NCBI RefSeq assembly: GCF_001544795.2 | Contig: NZ_FCOI02000008.1 | Coordinates: forward strand, 1 to 64,000 | DNA length: 64,000 bases | Reading direction: 5' to 3' | Origin: Caballeronia temeraria | Lineage (GTDB): Bacteria > Pseudomonadota > Gammaproteobacteria > Burkholderiales > Burkholderiaceae | Shown here: positions 1-7,625 of the stretch, one piece after another | Layout: every line of letters begins with the position of its first letter | Position numbering within the stretch: position 1 is the stretch's first letter | Translations under genes and position numbers: made by a program | Notes under the pieces: generated by a model | The model's database searches: none | What the model was told of the DNA's origin: nothing | Seen by the model: only the letters and a program-made list of their open reading frames with translations

Positions 1-548
1 TTCGACGGCGCGACGCCATGCAGCAAATGCAGAAAGTGCCCGCCGATGGAATCGTCGTCGGTTTCGACTTCGATGCGCTTGCCGTTGTGCGAGTAGTGAT
101 ACCAATAGAGCAGCATTGAGCCGAGCGACGCCATCAGCTTGTCGGCGATATCCTTCGCGCCCGGCATGTTGTGATCGTCTTTCTCGGGGAGGATCGTGCC
201 GAGCACGGAGACGCCGGTGCGCATGACGTCCATCGGATGCGCGGACGCGGGAATCCATTCGAGCGCGGCCTTCAGGTTCGCGGGCAGGCCGCGCAACGCC
301 TTCAGTTTCGTCTTGTATGCCTTCAACTCAGCGGCATTCGGCAACTTGCCGTGCACGAGCAGATGCGCGATTTCCTCGAACTCGGACGTGGTCGCGACAT
401 CGAGAATGTCGTAGCCGCGATAGTGCAAATCGTTGCCCGTCTTGCCGACGGTGCACAGCGCGGTATTGCCCGCGGTCACGCCCGACAGCGCGACGGATTT
501 CTTCGGCTTGAATGCACCGGTTGCAGTGCTGTTGTCTGCTTCGCTCAT
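1..548 (-). CDS. prpC: 2-methylcitrate synthase, N-terminal part (cut by window edge)
   Basis: Condenses propionyl-CoA with oxaloacetate to 2-methylcitrate, the first committed step of the 2-methylcitrate cycle in the cytoplasm. The visible 182 codons start MSEADNSTATGAFKPKKSVA and contain the citrate-synthase-type segments TALCTVGKTGNDLHYRGYDI, EEIAHLLVHGKLP and SAHPMDVMRTGVS. The reading frame is still open at base 1, so roughly the C-terminal half, with most of the active site, lies outside the window. The start at 548 follows a strong AAGGAGAC site. It lies 20 bases downstream of prpB and is probably cotranscribed from the sigma54 promoter near 1500. Plain citrate synthase is the alternative, but the prpB and prpR neighbours settle it. 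Confidence 0.93.
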   Translation of the reverse strand, partial: MSEADNSTATGAFKPKKSVALSGVTAGNTALCTVGKTGNDLHYRGYDILDVATTSEFEEIAHLLVHGKLPNAAELKAYKTKLKALRGLPANLKAALEWIPASAHPMDVMRTGVSVLGTILPEKDDHNMPGAKDIADKLMASLGSMLLYWYHYSHNGKRIEVETDDDSIGGHFLHLLHGVAPS

Positions 549-568
549 GAATTCGTCTCCTTCGAAAG

Positions 569-1465
569 TTATTTCTTTGCCGCAAAAAGCTGATCGAGCT
601 TGTCTTCGTAGGCGTGATAGCCGAGATACTTGTAGAGATCGGCGCGCGTCTGCATCGTGTCGACGGCGGCCTTTTGCGTGCCGTCGCGCTTCACGGTCTC
701 GTAGAAGTTGAGCGCCGCCGCGTTCATCGCGCGATAGGCGCCGCAGCAGTACAACGCGATATCGACGTTCGCGTCCTTCAGTTCATCGACGGTGAAAAAG
801 GGCGTCGAGCCGAACTCGGTCAGATTCGCGAGGATCGGCACGCGCACGGCGGCCTTGAAGCGGCGATAGTCGTCGAGCGTCTTCATCGCTTCGGGGAAGA
901 TCATGTCGGCGCCCGCTTCGACATACGCGACGGCACGTTCGATCGCCGCGTCGATGCCTTCCGAGGCGGCGGCATCCGTGCGCGCCATGATGACGAACGA
1001 GTCGTCGGTGCGCGCATCGACGGCGGCCTTCACGCGATCGACCATTTCGGCGGTCGGCACGACTTCCTTGCCCGGCCGATGCCCGCAGCGTTTCTGTCCG
1101 ACCTGATCTTCCATATGCACGGCAGCGACGCCCGCCTTGATGAACGAGCGGACCGTGCGCGCGATGTTGAATGCGCCGCCCCAGCCGGTGTCGATATCGA
1201 CCATCAACGGCAGCGAGGATGCGTCGGTGATGCGGCGCGCGTCGATCAGCACGTCTTCCATCGTGCTGATGCCGAGGTCGGGCATGCCGAGCGAATTCGC
1301 GGCCACGCCGCCGCCCGACAGATAGAGCGCCTTGAACCCGACGGCTTCGGCCATCTTCGCGGCGTACGCGGTGATCGCGCCGACGACCTGCAGCGGCGAT
1401 TCCTCGCGGACGGCCTGGCGGAACCGCGCGCCGGCGGTCTGTGCGGATTGGAATTCGGAACTCAC
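569..1465 (-). CDS. prpB: 2-methylisocitrate lyase
   Basis: Cleaves 2-methylisocitrate to succinate and pyruvate, the last step of the 2-methylcitrate cycle. The 298-residue product matches the usual PrpB length. It carries the isocitrate-lyase family signature KRCGHR (residues about 125-130, catalytic Cys 127) and the metal-site segments VDIDTGWGG (about 89-97) and HMEDQ. I chose the GTG at 1465 because AGGAGA lies 5-6 bases upstream. An in-frame TTG at 1501 would overlap the sigma54 promoter and has no ribosome site. First gene of the leftward prpB-prpC operon, divergent from its activator prpR. Confidence 0.94.
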   Translation of the reverse strand: MSSEFQSAQTAGARFRQAVREESPLQVVGAITAYAAKMAEAVGFKALYLSGGGVAANSLGMPDLGISTMEDVLIDARRITDASSLPLMVDIDTGWGGAFNIARTVRSFIKAGVAAVHMEDQVGQKRCGHRPGKEVVPTAEMVDRVKAAVDARTDDSFVIMARTDAAASEGIDAAIERAVAYVEAGADMIFPEAMKTLDDYRRFKAAVRVPILANLTEFGSTPFFTVDELKDANVDIALYCCGAYRAMNAAALNFYETVKRDGTQKAAVDTMQTRADLYKYLGYHAYEDKLDQLFAAKK

Positions 1466-1495
1466 GGTTGTCTCCTGAAAAAGTCGCGCTCTTAT

Positions 1496-1512
1496 AAGCA
1501 ACTACCTTGCCA
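1496..1512 (-). promoter_or_regulatory. sigma54 (-24/-12) promoter of prpBC
   Basis: On the minus strand the sequence reads TGGCAAG-GTAG-TTGCTT, matching the sigma54 consensus TGGCACG-N4-TTGCW with invariant GG and GC at the correct 10-base spacing. The predicted transcript start is near 1486, giving a 5' leader of about 20 bases with the prpB ribosome site. The divergent gene encodes a sigma54-dependent activator, which fits. Confidence 0.85.
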
Positions 1513-1528
1513 GCGTGCAAATTTTTCG

Positions 1529-1541
1529 TAAGTGATTGATT
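1529..1541 (-). promoter_or_regulatory. IHF-binding site between prp promoter and activator sites
   Basis: The minus strand reads AATCAATCACTTA, an exact match to the IHF consensus WATCAANNNNTTR. It lies about 43-55 bases upstream of the predicted prpB start, between the promoter and the palindromes at 1586-1613. That is where DNA bending helps a sigma54 activator reach the polymerase. Base match is observed; IHF use is inferred. Confidence 0.6.
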
Positions 1542-1585
1542 TTGCGCGAAAAGTCGATTCATACCGGAGGCCACGTTTTTCACGA

Positions 1586-1613
1586 CTGAAATTTCAGGTT
1601 TCGAAGCTGAAAT
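1586..1613. promoter_or_regulatory. Probable PrpR upstream activator site
   Basis: A perfect 12-base palindrome CTGAAATTTCAG (1586-1597) is followed by another CTGAAAT at 1607-1613, exactly 21 bases (two helical turns) after the first. ATTTCAG (1591-1597) and CTGAAAT (1607-1613) also form an inverted repeat with a 9-base spacer. The block lies about 100-127 bases upstream of the predicted prpB start, a normal enhancer distance, and about 50 bases before prpR, so it could also autoregulate prpR. Assignment to PrpR is inference from position. Confidence 0.6.
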
Positions 1614-1659
1614 CGGTGTCGCATACTAGACGACGCCTCATCATCCACCGCAGACGGCC

Positions 1660-3594
1660 ATGCAAACCGATACAGCGTCCCGCCCGCGCATCTGGGCGGT
1701 CGGCATCAGCCGGCTCAGAGATTTGTTCATCGACCTCGTCGGCGCGTATGTCGATCGCGCCGAACTCGACGTCGTGTCGCTCGGCTTCGAGGATGCCGCG
1801 AACCGCATCGAATCCGCGCGCGATTTGCGTCCGGATGTCGTCGTGGCGGGCGGTTCCAACGGCGCTTATCTGAAGACGCGCGTCTCGGTGCCGGTCGTCG
1901 TCATCAGTCCGACTGGCTTCGACGTGATGCACGCGCTCACGAAGGCGCGGCGCGAAGGCGCGAGCGTCGCGCTCGTCACGCACGGCGACACGCCCGCCGA
2001 AATCCGCCGCTTCCTCGGCGCGTACCGCATCGACGTGATCTGCGAGTCGTATCGATCGGCGCAGGATGCCGAAAACCTCGTGCTCGATCTGCGCGATCGC
2101 GGCGTCGATGTCGTGGTTGGGCCTGGCCTCGTCGCGGATCTGGCGGCCGAAGCGGGCATGAGCTCGGTGTTTCTGTATTCGCGCGCGTCGGTGGTCGCCG
2201 CGTTCGAGACCGCGCTCGAAGTCGCGCAGGCGACGCGCCGGGAAGTCGCGCGGCGCAATCGTCTCGACAACCTGTTGCAGCATCTTCGCGATGGCGTCGT
2301 CGCGGTCGATGCGCTCGGCCGAATCGAAGCGATCAATCGCCGGCTGACCACGGCGCTCGGCATCGCCGATGCGGCGCGCGCCGTCGGCCGTCCGCTGCTC
2401 GACGTCGCGCCCGAACTCGACGGCGTATTGCCCGCCGCCGACGGCGACGTGTTCGGCGCGGTGCGCGGCGTGAGTTACGCGATTCATCGCGGACCGCTTG
2501 CGAGCGACGGCGCGTCGGGCGGGACCCTCTACACGTTTCAGGAATCGCGCGCGGTCGAACGGCTCGACCGGACGCTGCGCTCGCGGCAGGGCGCGCAGGA
2601 ATTCGTCGCGCGTTATCGGCTGGAGGATGTCGTCGGCGAGTCGGAATCGATCGAACGCGTGCGGGCGCTCGTGCGCCGTTACGCGAAATCCGACGCCACG
2701 GTGCTGATTCTCGGCGAAAGCGGCACGGGCAAGGAAATGGTCGCGCAGAGCATGCATCGTCTGAGCCGCCGCAAGGACTTTCCGTTCGTCGCGATGAACT
2801 GCGGCGCGTTTCCCGAAGCGCTGCTCGAAAGCGAACTCTTCGGCTACGAGGAAGGCGCGTTCACCGGCGCGCGCAAGGGCGGCAAGGCGGGGCTGATCGA
2901 GGCGGCGCATCGCGGCACCTTGTTTCTCGATGAAATCGGCGAGATGCCGCCTTCGCTGCAAAGCCGCCTGTTGCGCGTGCTGCAGGAACGAGAAGTGATA
3001 CGCCTCGGTTCGACGGAGCCGACGCGCGTCGATATCCGCGTGATCGCGGCGACGCATCGCTCGCTCGCGGAAGGCGTCGCCGATGGCTCGTTTCGCGCCG
3101 ATCTTTTCTATCGCATCAATATTCTGAGCGTCGCGCTGCCGCCGTTGCGCGCGCGTTCCAGCGATGTCCTGCCGCTCGCGACCGCGCTGCTGATGCAGGC
3201 CGCGACGCGCGACAAGGCGCTCGCGTCGCGCTTGCCCGGCGGCGATGCGGCGGCGCGCGTGCTCGCGCCGCTCGAACCCGCGCTGCGGCAGTATCCGTGG
3301 CCGGGCAATGTGCGCGAGTTGCAGAACATCGTCGAGCGGATGGCGGTGGAGATCGCGGACATGGACGCGCCCGTCGCGTTGACGCTCGATGAACTGGAAG
3401 GAATCGCACCCGAGCTGTTCGACATCCGGCCGGAAGCCAATGCGGAGCAATCGCTTCGCGATCTGAGCCGTTCGGTGGAAGCCGATCAGGTTCGCGCGTC
3501 GCTCGCGGCGTTCGGCGGCGATCGCGATGCCGTGTGCAAGGCGCTCGGCATCAGCAAGACGACCTTGTGGCGCAGGCTCAACGCGAAGCGCTGA
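1660..3594 (+). CDS. prpR: Propionate catabolism sigma54-dependent activator PrpR
   Basis: Activates prpBC transcription with sigma54-RNA polymerase, with 2-methylcitrate as the known coactivator in this family. The 644 residues contain an N-terminal PrpR_N sensor domain (about 10-185), a PAS-like linker (about 200-300) and an AAA+ domain. Walker A GESGTGKE is at 352-359, the sigma54-contact GAFTGA at 399-404 and Walker B LFLDE at 421-425. A C-terminal Fis-type helix-turn-helix ends GISKTTLWRRLNAKR. All catalytic motifs are intact. The ATG at 1660 has only a weak ribosome site (CAGACGGCC), consistent with low expression. Divergent from prpB. Confidence 0.94.
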   Translation: MQTDTASRPRIWAVGISRLRDLFIDLVGAYVDRAELDVVSLGFEDAANRIESARDLRPDVVVAGGSNGAYLKTRVSVPVVVISPTGFDVMHALTKARREGASVALVTHGDTPAEIRRFLGAYRIDVICESYRSAQDAENLVLDLRDRGVDVVVGPGLVADLAAEAGMSSVFLYSRASVVAAFETALEVAQATRREVARRNRLDNLLQHLRDGVVAVDALGRIEAINRRLTTALGIADAARAVGRPLLDVAPELDGVLPAADGDVFGAVRGVSYAIHRGPLASDGASGGTLYTFQESRAVERLDRTLRSRQGAQEFVARYRLEDVVGESESIERVRALVRRYAKSDATVLILGESGTGKEMVAQSMHRLSRRKDFPFVAMNCGAFPEALLESELFGYEEGAFTGARKGGKAGLIEAAHRGTLFLDEIGEMPPSLQSRLLRVLQEREVIRLGSTEPTRVDIRVIAATHRSLAEGVADGSFRADLFYRINILSVALPPLRARSSDVLPLATALLMQAATRDKALASRLPGGDAAARVLAPLEPALRQYPWPGNVRELQNIVERMAVEIADMDAPVALTLDELEGIAPELFDIRPEANAEQSLRDLSRSVEADQVRASLAAFGGDRDAVCKALGISKTTLWRRLNAKR

Positions 3595-3687
3595 AGCGAA
3601 TCACCAGCGAGTAAATACTCCGTGAATGTCCCCGTAAGCTCGCGCTGCTAGGATTCGATCTCTTTCATCCCTCAAGATAACGAATCT

Positions 3688-3828
3688 ATGAAAAAGGCTG
3701 TTATTGCTGTGTTTGCCGCTGGCATGGCATTTTTCTCCATCGCTCCGGCTTTCGCTGACTCGCATCATCACCATGAGGTTTGCCACAAGGTCAAGGTGCA
3801 TCACCACTGGGAACGCCGCTGCAAGTAA
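3688..3828 (+). CDS. Small exported histidine-rich peptide (46 aa)
   Basis: The frame reads MKKAVIAVFAAGMAFFSIAP then AFADSHHHHEVCHKVKVHHH then WERRCK. A typical signal peptide ends AFA/DS at residue 23-24. The mature peptide would be only 23 residues, with seven histidines (HHHH, CH, HHH) and two cysteines, a composition expected to bind metals such as Ni, Cu or Zn in the periplasm. Upstream AAGATAACGAATCT is a weak ribosome site. A strong terminator follows 25 bases after the stop, so this is a monocistronic unit. I know of no named family; function is unknown. Confidence 0.7.
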   Translation: MKKAVIAVFAAGMAFFSIAPAFADSHHHHEVCHKVKVHHHWERRCK

Positions 3829-3853
3829 GCGCGTTGCGCAGTCGAAGTCGATG

Positions 3854-3891
3854 AGCCCCGTTCGCATGTACGACGGGGCTTTTTTGTTTTT
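3854..3891 (+). terminator. Rho-independent terminator of the His-rich peptide gene
   Basis: AGCCCCGT and ACGGGGCT form a GC-rich stem around a short loop, directly followed by TTTTTTGTTTTT on the plus strand. A textbook intrinsic terminator. Confidence 0.9.
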
Positions 3892-4178
3892 CCGGCCGAT
3901 ATGACCGTGCGCTGAAACCGTCCTTTTCACGCGTGGCGTCGCCTATACTTTTGCAGGCACTCGACCCGGATAAACGCGAAACCGGGCGATATCCCCTCGC
4001 GGCCTTCCCACGCGCAAGCGCTCTTTCTTCTGCGCGATTGCCGCCTTGTCTTCTTTCCTCTCTGCCTCTTTATGCACGCATAGAAAACGCGGCACGCGCC
4101 GTGGCCGCGTGGTCCGTCCATAACGGTCGACGGCGCGGCATACGTGCGGCCGCTTCACTTTCATTCGATGAGGACATC
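3892..4178. other. Intergenic region before the GYD gene
   Basis: I see no supported gene here. A possible -10 element TATACT lies near 3952 without a convincing -35. A pyrimidine-rich plus-strand stretch runs from about 4020 to 4075. An open frame continues upstream from the GYD gene to 3933 but has no ribosome site or family resemblance. Confidence 0.4.
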
Positions 4179-4472
4179 ATGGGAACCTACATCATGCTGC
4201 TCAACTGGACCGATCAGGGCGCACGCACCGCGAAGGACACGGTGAGCCGGGCGCGCGCATTTCGCGAGACCAGCAAGGCGATGGGCGCGACCATCGGCGC
4301 GATGCACTGGACGCTAGGCACATACGATCTGGTCACGTCGTTCGATGCACCCGACGATGAAACCGCGACGCGCCTCGGCCTCGCGCTCGCCGCACTCGGC
4401 AACGTCCGCTCGACGACGATGCGCGCGTTTGGCGAGGAGGAGATGCAACGTATCATCGGCGGCTTGAAGTAG
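4179..4472 (+). CDS. GYD domain protein
   Basis: A 97-residue protein opening MGTYIMLLNWTDQG with the GYD-family centre (GTYDLV here) and the ending GNVRSTTMRAF, all typical of this small alpha/beta ferredoxin-like family. Length equals the family norm. The biochemical role is not established. The start at 4179 follows GATGAGG with good spacing, and the resemblance begins at that methionine, so the longer frame from 3933 is rejected. It appears to stand alone. Confidence 0.85.
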   Translation: MGTYIMLLNWTDQGARTAKDTVSRARAFRETSKAMGATIGAMHWTLGTYDLVTSFDAPDDETATRLGLALAALGNVRSTTMRAFGEEEMQRIIGGLK

Positions 4473-4566
4473 GCGATGCGGGCGCCGTGATATCGACGGC
4501 GCCCGGCACCGGCAATCGGCGTTCAGCGATAATAGCGGGCACTGCATAACAATTCCTCCAGCACGC

Positions 4567-5028
4567 ATGAGTCAGGTCACGAGAGACGCCGCCGCCGAAC
4601 CCGCGTGGATGCCCGCGGCAATCGCCGAACGCGGCATCAGACGATATCCGGCCGGCGCGACGAATCCGCGCATTGTCGAGTACAACAACCACACCAACCT
4701 CGTCGGCTACGACGACAAGATTTCGTGGTGCTCGTCGTTCATCAACTGGTGCCTCGCGCGCGCCGGCGTTCGCGGGACGGGATCGGCGCTGGCGCGGTCC
4801 TGGCTCGACTGGGGCGTCGCGCTCGAAAACCCGGCCTATGGCTGCATCGCCGTGCTCACGCGCGACGATCCGGCGAGCTGGAAGGGGCATGTCGGCTTCT
4901 ATCTTCGCCACGACGCCGACTTCGTCTATCTCTTCGGCGGAAACCAGCTGGAAGAGGTGCGCGAGCTGGCTTATCCCGTCGATTCCGTGCTCGGCTACAG
5001 ATGGCCGGCCTCGCCGAAGCACGGCTGA
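4567..5028 (+). CDS. TIGR02594-family protein (NlpC/P60-CHAP-like fold)
   Basis: A 153-residue protein with the pattern WMPAAIAERG, NPRIVEYN, ISWCSSFINWCLARAG, GTGSALARSWLDWG, GHVGFY and FGGNQ. This Cys-His arrangement (WCSSF, later GHVGFY) is that of TIGR02594, often found as phage or chromosomal cell-wall-active cysteine peptidase-like proteins. No signal peptide is evident. Catalytic activity is inferred from the conserved Cys and His only. No phage genes are nearby. Confidence 0.75.
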   Translation: MSQVTRDAAAEPAWMPAAIAERGIRRYPAGATNPRIVEYNNHTNLVGYDDKISWCSSFINWCLARAGVRGTGSALARSWLDWGVALENPAYGCIAVLTRDDPASWKGHVGFYLRHDADFVYLFGGNQLEEVRELAYPVDSVLGYRWPASPKHG

Positions 5029-5202
5029 ACCCGCCCGGCCGGCACCTTGCCGTTTTCCGCCCCCGTCGCCTAGAGTGTGTGAAGAACATCGTGCGTTTTC
5101 CTGACGATGACCCGCGCGGCCTTGCGCCCCGCAGTCGTCGACGTCCTGTATTCAAAGCGTTCCGGGAGCATCGGCTCTCCCGGTCTTGGCTGGAGCAGGC
5201 AA

Positions 5203-6384
5203 ATGAAGAAGATGCTGATAACCGGTGCGACGACGATGATCACGCTGACGGGCGCAGCCCATGCGCAGAGCAGCGTCACGCTCTATGGTCTGATCGACGC
5301 GGGCCTGACTTACACGAGCAACCAGATCACCGGCACGGGCGGCGGCGGACACAGCAACTGGCAGATGACGAGCGGCGCTGTCCAGGACAGCCGATGGGGC
5401 CTGCGCGGAGCCGAAGACCTGGGCGCGGGTTTGAAAGCCGTCTTCGCCCTGGAGAACGGCTTCAATCTGAATGACGGGCAGTATGCGTCGGGCAGCCGGA
5501 TCTTCAACCGTCTCGCGTATGTCGGCGTGTCGAGCAGCGACTACGGCGCGCTCACGCTCGGCCGGCAGACCGACGGCATGGTCGACTTCCTCGCACCGCT
5601 CTCGCTCACGGGCACGGAATACGGCGGCACGCACTTCGCGCATCCGTTCGACATCGACAATCTGAACGATTCATTTCAGATCAATAACTCCGTGAAGTAC
5701 ACGAGCCCGCAATTCGCCGGCTTCCGGTTCGCCGCGCTGTACGGCTTCTCGAATCAGGCGGGCGGCTTCGCGAACAATCGCGCGTATAGCTTCGGATTGT
5801 CGTATGTCAGCGGGCCGTGGAACTTCGCCTTCGGTTATCTCCAGCTCAACAGCGATGCGCGCACGCCGGGCCAGTTGAACGCGAACGGCGCCGTCACCGA
5901 CACGACCGCGGCATCCCTGCAAAACACATTGTCGACGAGCGCTGTACCGGTCGGCGTGCTGGCCGATAGTCAGAAGACGCTGGGCGCAGGCGTGAACTAT
6001 TTGTTCGGTCCGGCCGTGGCGGGCTTCGTCTATACACAGAGCAAACTCACGCGATTTTTCCAGACGAACCTCAGCGCGACGTTTCAGAACTTCGAAGGCA
6101 ATTTCCGTTATGCGCTGACGCCGGCCGTCGAGCTATCCGGCGCGTACACGTATTCGCGCGCGGGCGGAAACGGAGGCGGCGGCATTCCCCACTGGAACCA
6201 GGTCAGCGGGATGGCCGACTACCATTTCTCGCGTCGCACCGATGTCTATATTCAGGGCGCATGGCAGCGCGTGAGTCCGAGCGGCACGTCGCCGTTGGGC
6301 GTGGCGTGGATCAACGGCGTGAGCGATCCGTCTTCCTCGACGACCCAGATTCAGGCGACGGCCGGATTGCGACATCGTTTCTGA
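5203..6384 (+). CDS. Gram-negative outer-membrane porin
   Basis: A trimeric 16-strand diffusion porin of the Burkholderiales Porin_4 type. The 393-residue product has a signal peptide (MKKMLITGATTMITLTGAAHA), the mature start QSSVTLYGLIDAGLTYTSN, internal DSRWGLRGAEDLGAGLKAVF and NRLAYVGVSS, and a C-terminal AGLRHRF ending in the Phe needed for BAM assembly. Start at 5203 is chosen by the signal peptide and GGAG 10 bases upstream; the frame is open from 5107 without a ribosome site. Substrate cannot be read from sequence. Confidence 0.93.
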   Translation: MKKMLITGATTMITLTGAAHAQSSVTLYGLIDAGLTYTSNQITGTGGGGHSNWQMTSGAVQDSRWGLRGAEDLGAGLKAVFALENGFNLNDGQYASGSRIFNRLAYVGVSSSDYGALTLGRQTDGMVDFLAPLSLTGTEYGGTHFAHPFDIDNLNDSFQINNSVKYTSPQFAGFRFAALYGFSNQAGGFANNRAYSFGLSYVSGPWNFAFGYLQLNSDARTPGQLNANGAVTDTTAASLQNTLSTSAVPVGVLADSQKTLGAGVNYLFGPAVAGFVYTQSKLTRFFQTNLSATFQNFEGNFRYALTPAVELSGAYTYSRAGGNGGGGIPHWNQVSGMADYHFSRRTDVYIQGAWQRVSPSGTSPLGVAWINGVSDPSSSTTQIQATAGLRHRF

Positions 6385-6448
6385 TGCCGGCGCACATAAG
6401 CACATAAGCACGTAGCCGTAGCAGTTCTTCATCCAAAGGGAGATCTCG

Positions 6449-6841
6449 ATGCGCGTCATGTTCACGCTGCCTTTGCTTGCCGTGTCTCTTCTCGTCGCCG
6501 GATGCAACACGCCGCCGATTCCCGCGGGCAAGCCCGTCGACATTCCGACGGCGTTGCAGAACGTCCTGCAAGGTCTTTGCGATTTCAAGAAGACCCGTGC
6601 GGCGGGCGGGCAAGATTATGGCGTTGCGATCGACGCGATTACCATCGAGCTCGATCTGACTGTCGATGGCGCGCAGAATCCGCCTGTTTCCGTCGCGCCC
6701 GACATCAAGTTCATCCCGACGGTCAGCTATGGGCACATCATCACGGCGACGACCGGAAGCAAGCTGCTCGTTTCGCTGAAGAACGTCGATGGCGCGCATG
6801 GCGGGGGTATGAATTGCAGTTCGTCGGCGGCTGCGAAGTGA
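6449..6841 (+). CDS. Hypothetical lipoprotein
   Basis: A 130-residue protein with a lipobox signal LLVAGC (Cys 19), so probably anchored in the outer membrane or periplasmic face of the inner membrane. After the anchor comes a helical segment (PTALQNVLQGLCDFKKTRA) and a beta-rich half with alternating hydrophobics (AIDAITIELDLTVDG, KLLVSLKNVDG). The pattern vaguely recalls trypsin-co-occurring (trypco2) domains, but I cannot confirm it. GGGAGATCTCG precedes the ATG. Function unknown. Confidence 0.75.
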   Translation: MRVMFTLPLLAVSLLVAGCNTPPIPAGKPVDIPTALQNVLQGLCDFKKTRAAGGQDYGVAIDAITIELDLTVDGAQNPPVSVAPDIKFIPTVSYGHIITATTGSKLLVSLKNVDGAHGGGMNCSSSAAAK

Positions 6842-7028
6842 GGGGCATTTTGAATCACGCGCGCGGGTAGTTAGATAATCGGTAATCCGAAATAAGCGTA
6901 GAGCGGCTCATCGCTGCAAGCGGGACGACGAAACGCCCCCCGGGCGCGGCACGGTCATTGCGCAGTTCGTGATCAAGCAGACGGTATTCGTCTGCGTCTA
7001 TTTTCTCAGTCCGAAGGAGGGACGGATC

Positions 7029-7340
7029 ATGAACAAGGCAATCGGTACTTTGATCGCGGCTGTCGCCGCCGTGGCATTGTCGGGCGGCGCGTATGCACAG
7101 ACGGCCGGCGGCTCGAACGGTTCGACCGGCAGTACGGCCAGCCCGGCGAATCAGGTCAATGGCGCAACGGGCGGCTACGGCACCCCGGGCACCACGAACT
7201 CGGAAAGCGGCATGGCCGCCAAACCGAACACGGGTTTGCCGAGCAGCATGAACAGCACCACGAAGTCGAACGCGCCCGCGCCGCAAAGCAATAACACGCT
7301 GGCAACGCCGAGCGTAGTGTCGCCGGCGGCCGGCCAGTAG
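7029..7340 (+). CDS. Secreted low-complexity protein
   Basis: A 103-residue product with a clear signal peptide (MNKAIGTLIAAVAAVALSGG then AYA/QTAGG) followed by a disordered Gly/Ser/Thr/Asn/Pro-rich mature region with no cysteines. GAAGGAGGGA gives a strong ribosome site, arguing for efficient expression. Similar small exported proteins are common in Burkholderiaceae, but none has a firm function. Confidence 0.75.
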   Translation: MNKAIGTLIAAVAAVALSGGAYAQTAGGSNGSTGSTASPANQVNGATGGYGTPGTTNSESGMAAKPNTGLPSSMNSTTKSNAPAPQSNNTLATPSVVSPAAGQ

Positions 7341-7354
7341 CACGCGCCGAACAG

Positions 7355-7385
7355 GACGGTCCACGCTTAGTCGTGGGTCGTCTTT
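7355..7385 (+). terminator. Possible terminator after the secreted protein gene
   Basis: CCACG (7361-7365) and CGTGG (7372-7376) pair around CTTAGT, with partial extension by GACG and CGTC, followed by CTTTCGTT. The stem has internal mismatches and the T-run is short, so this is tentative. Confidence 0.4.
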
Positions 7386-7435
7386 CGTTGTGCGCTGCAA
7401 CGTCGCGTCTGTTGGAATGAGACGCGCAGGCCTGC

Positions 7436-7495
7436 TGTCGCAAGTTGCGACATCCTCGTAGACAAGATCTCGGCAGGGTGTCCGATTTTGCGACA
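7436..7495. promoter_or_regulatory. Two 17-bp activator-like sites upstream of the monooxygenase operon
   Basis: Site 1 (7436-7452) is the perfect inverted repeat TGTCGCAAGTTGCGACA. Site 2 (7479-7495), TGTCCGATTTTGCGACA, shares both ends (TGTC and TTGCGACA). Centres are 43 bases apart, about four helical turns, and lie about 154 and 111 bases upstream of the predicted transcript start. This is the expected enhancer layout for the sigma54 activator at 18604-20652; the pairing with that protein is inferred. Confidence 0.6.
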
Positions 7496-7571
7496 AGCCA
7501 CGTGGCTTTTGTCACCGCACGGTAAAAAGCGCTCCCCGCAGCATCACATACACGGCCACACGGCACGCGAT

Positions 7572-7586
7572 TGGCGTAGTCCTTGC
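7572..7586 (+). promoter_or_regulatory. sigma54 promoter of the adh-monooxygenase operon
   Basis: TGGCGTA-GTCC-TTGC keeps the invariant GG and GC at sigma54 spacing and matches TGGC and TTGC fully. Predicted start is near 7598, about 28 bases before the first gene, whose AAGGAGAC ribosome site follows. The cluster encodes its own sigma54-dependent activator. Confidence 0.75.
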
Positions 7587-7625
7587 TCTTATCCGCCCCA
7601 ACGATAACGACCAAGGAGACACAAC

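Noticed and set aside
1594..3450. 618-codon minus-strand open frame opposite prpR
   Set aside because: Antiparallel to a clear gene, Arg/Ala/His/Asp-rich shadow composition, would also cover the prp activator site.
3933..4178. N-terminal extension of the GYD protein
   Set aside because: The GYD resemblance and a good ribosome site both begin at 4179; the extension is low-complexity.
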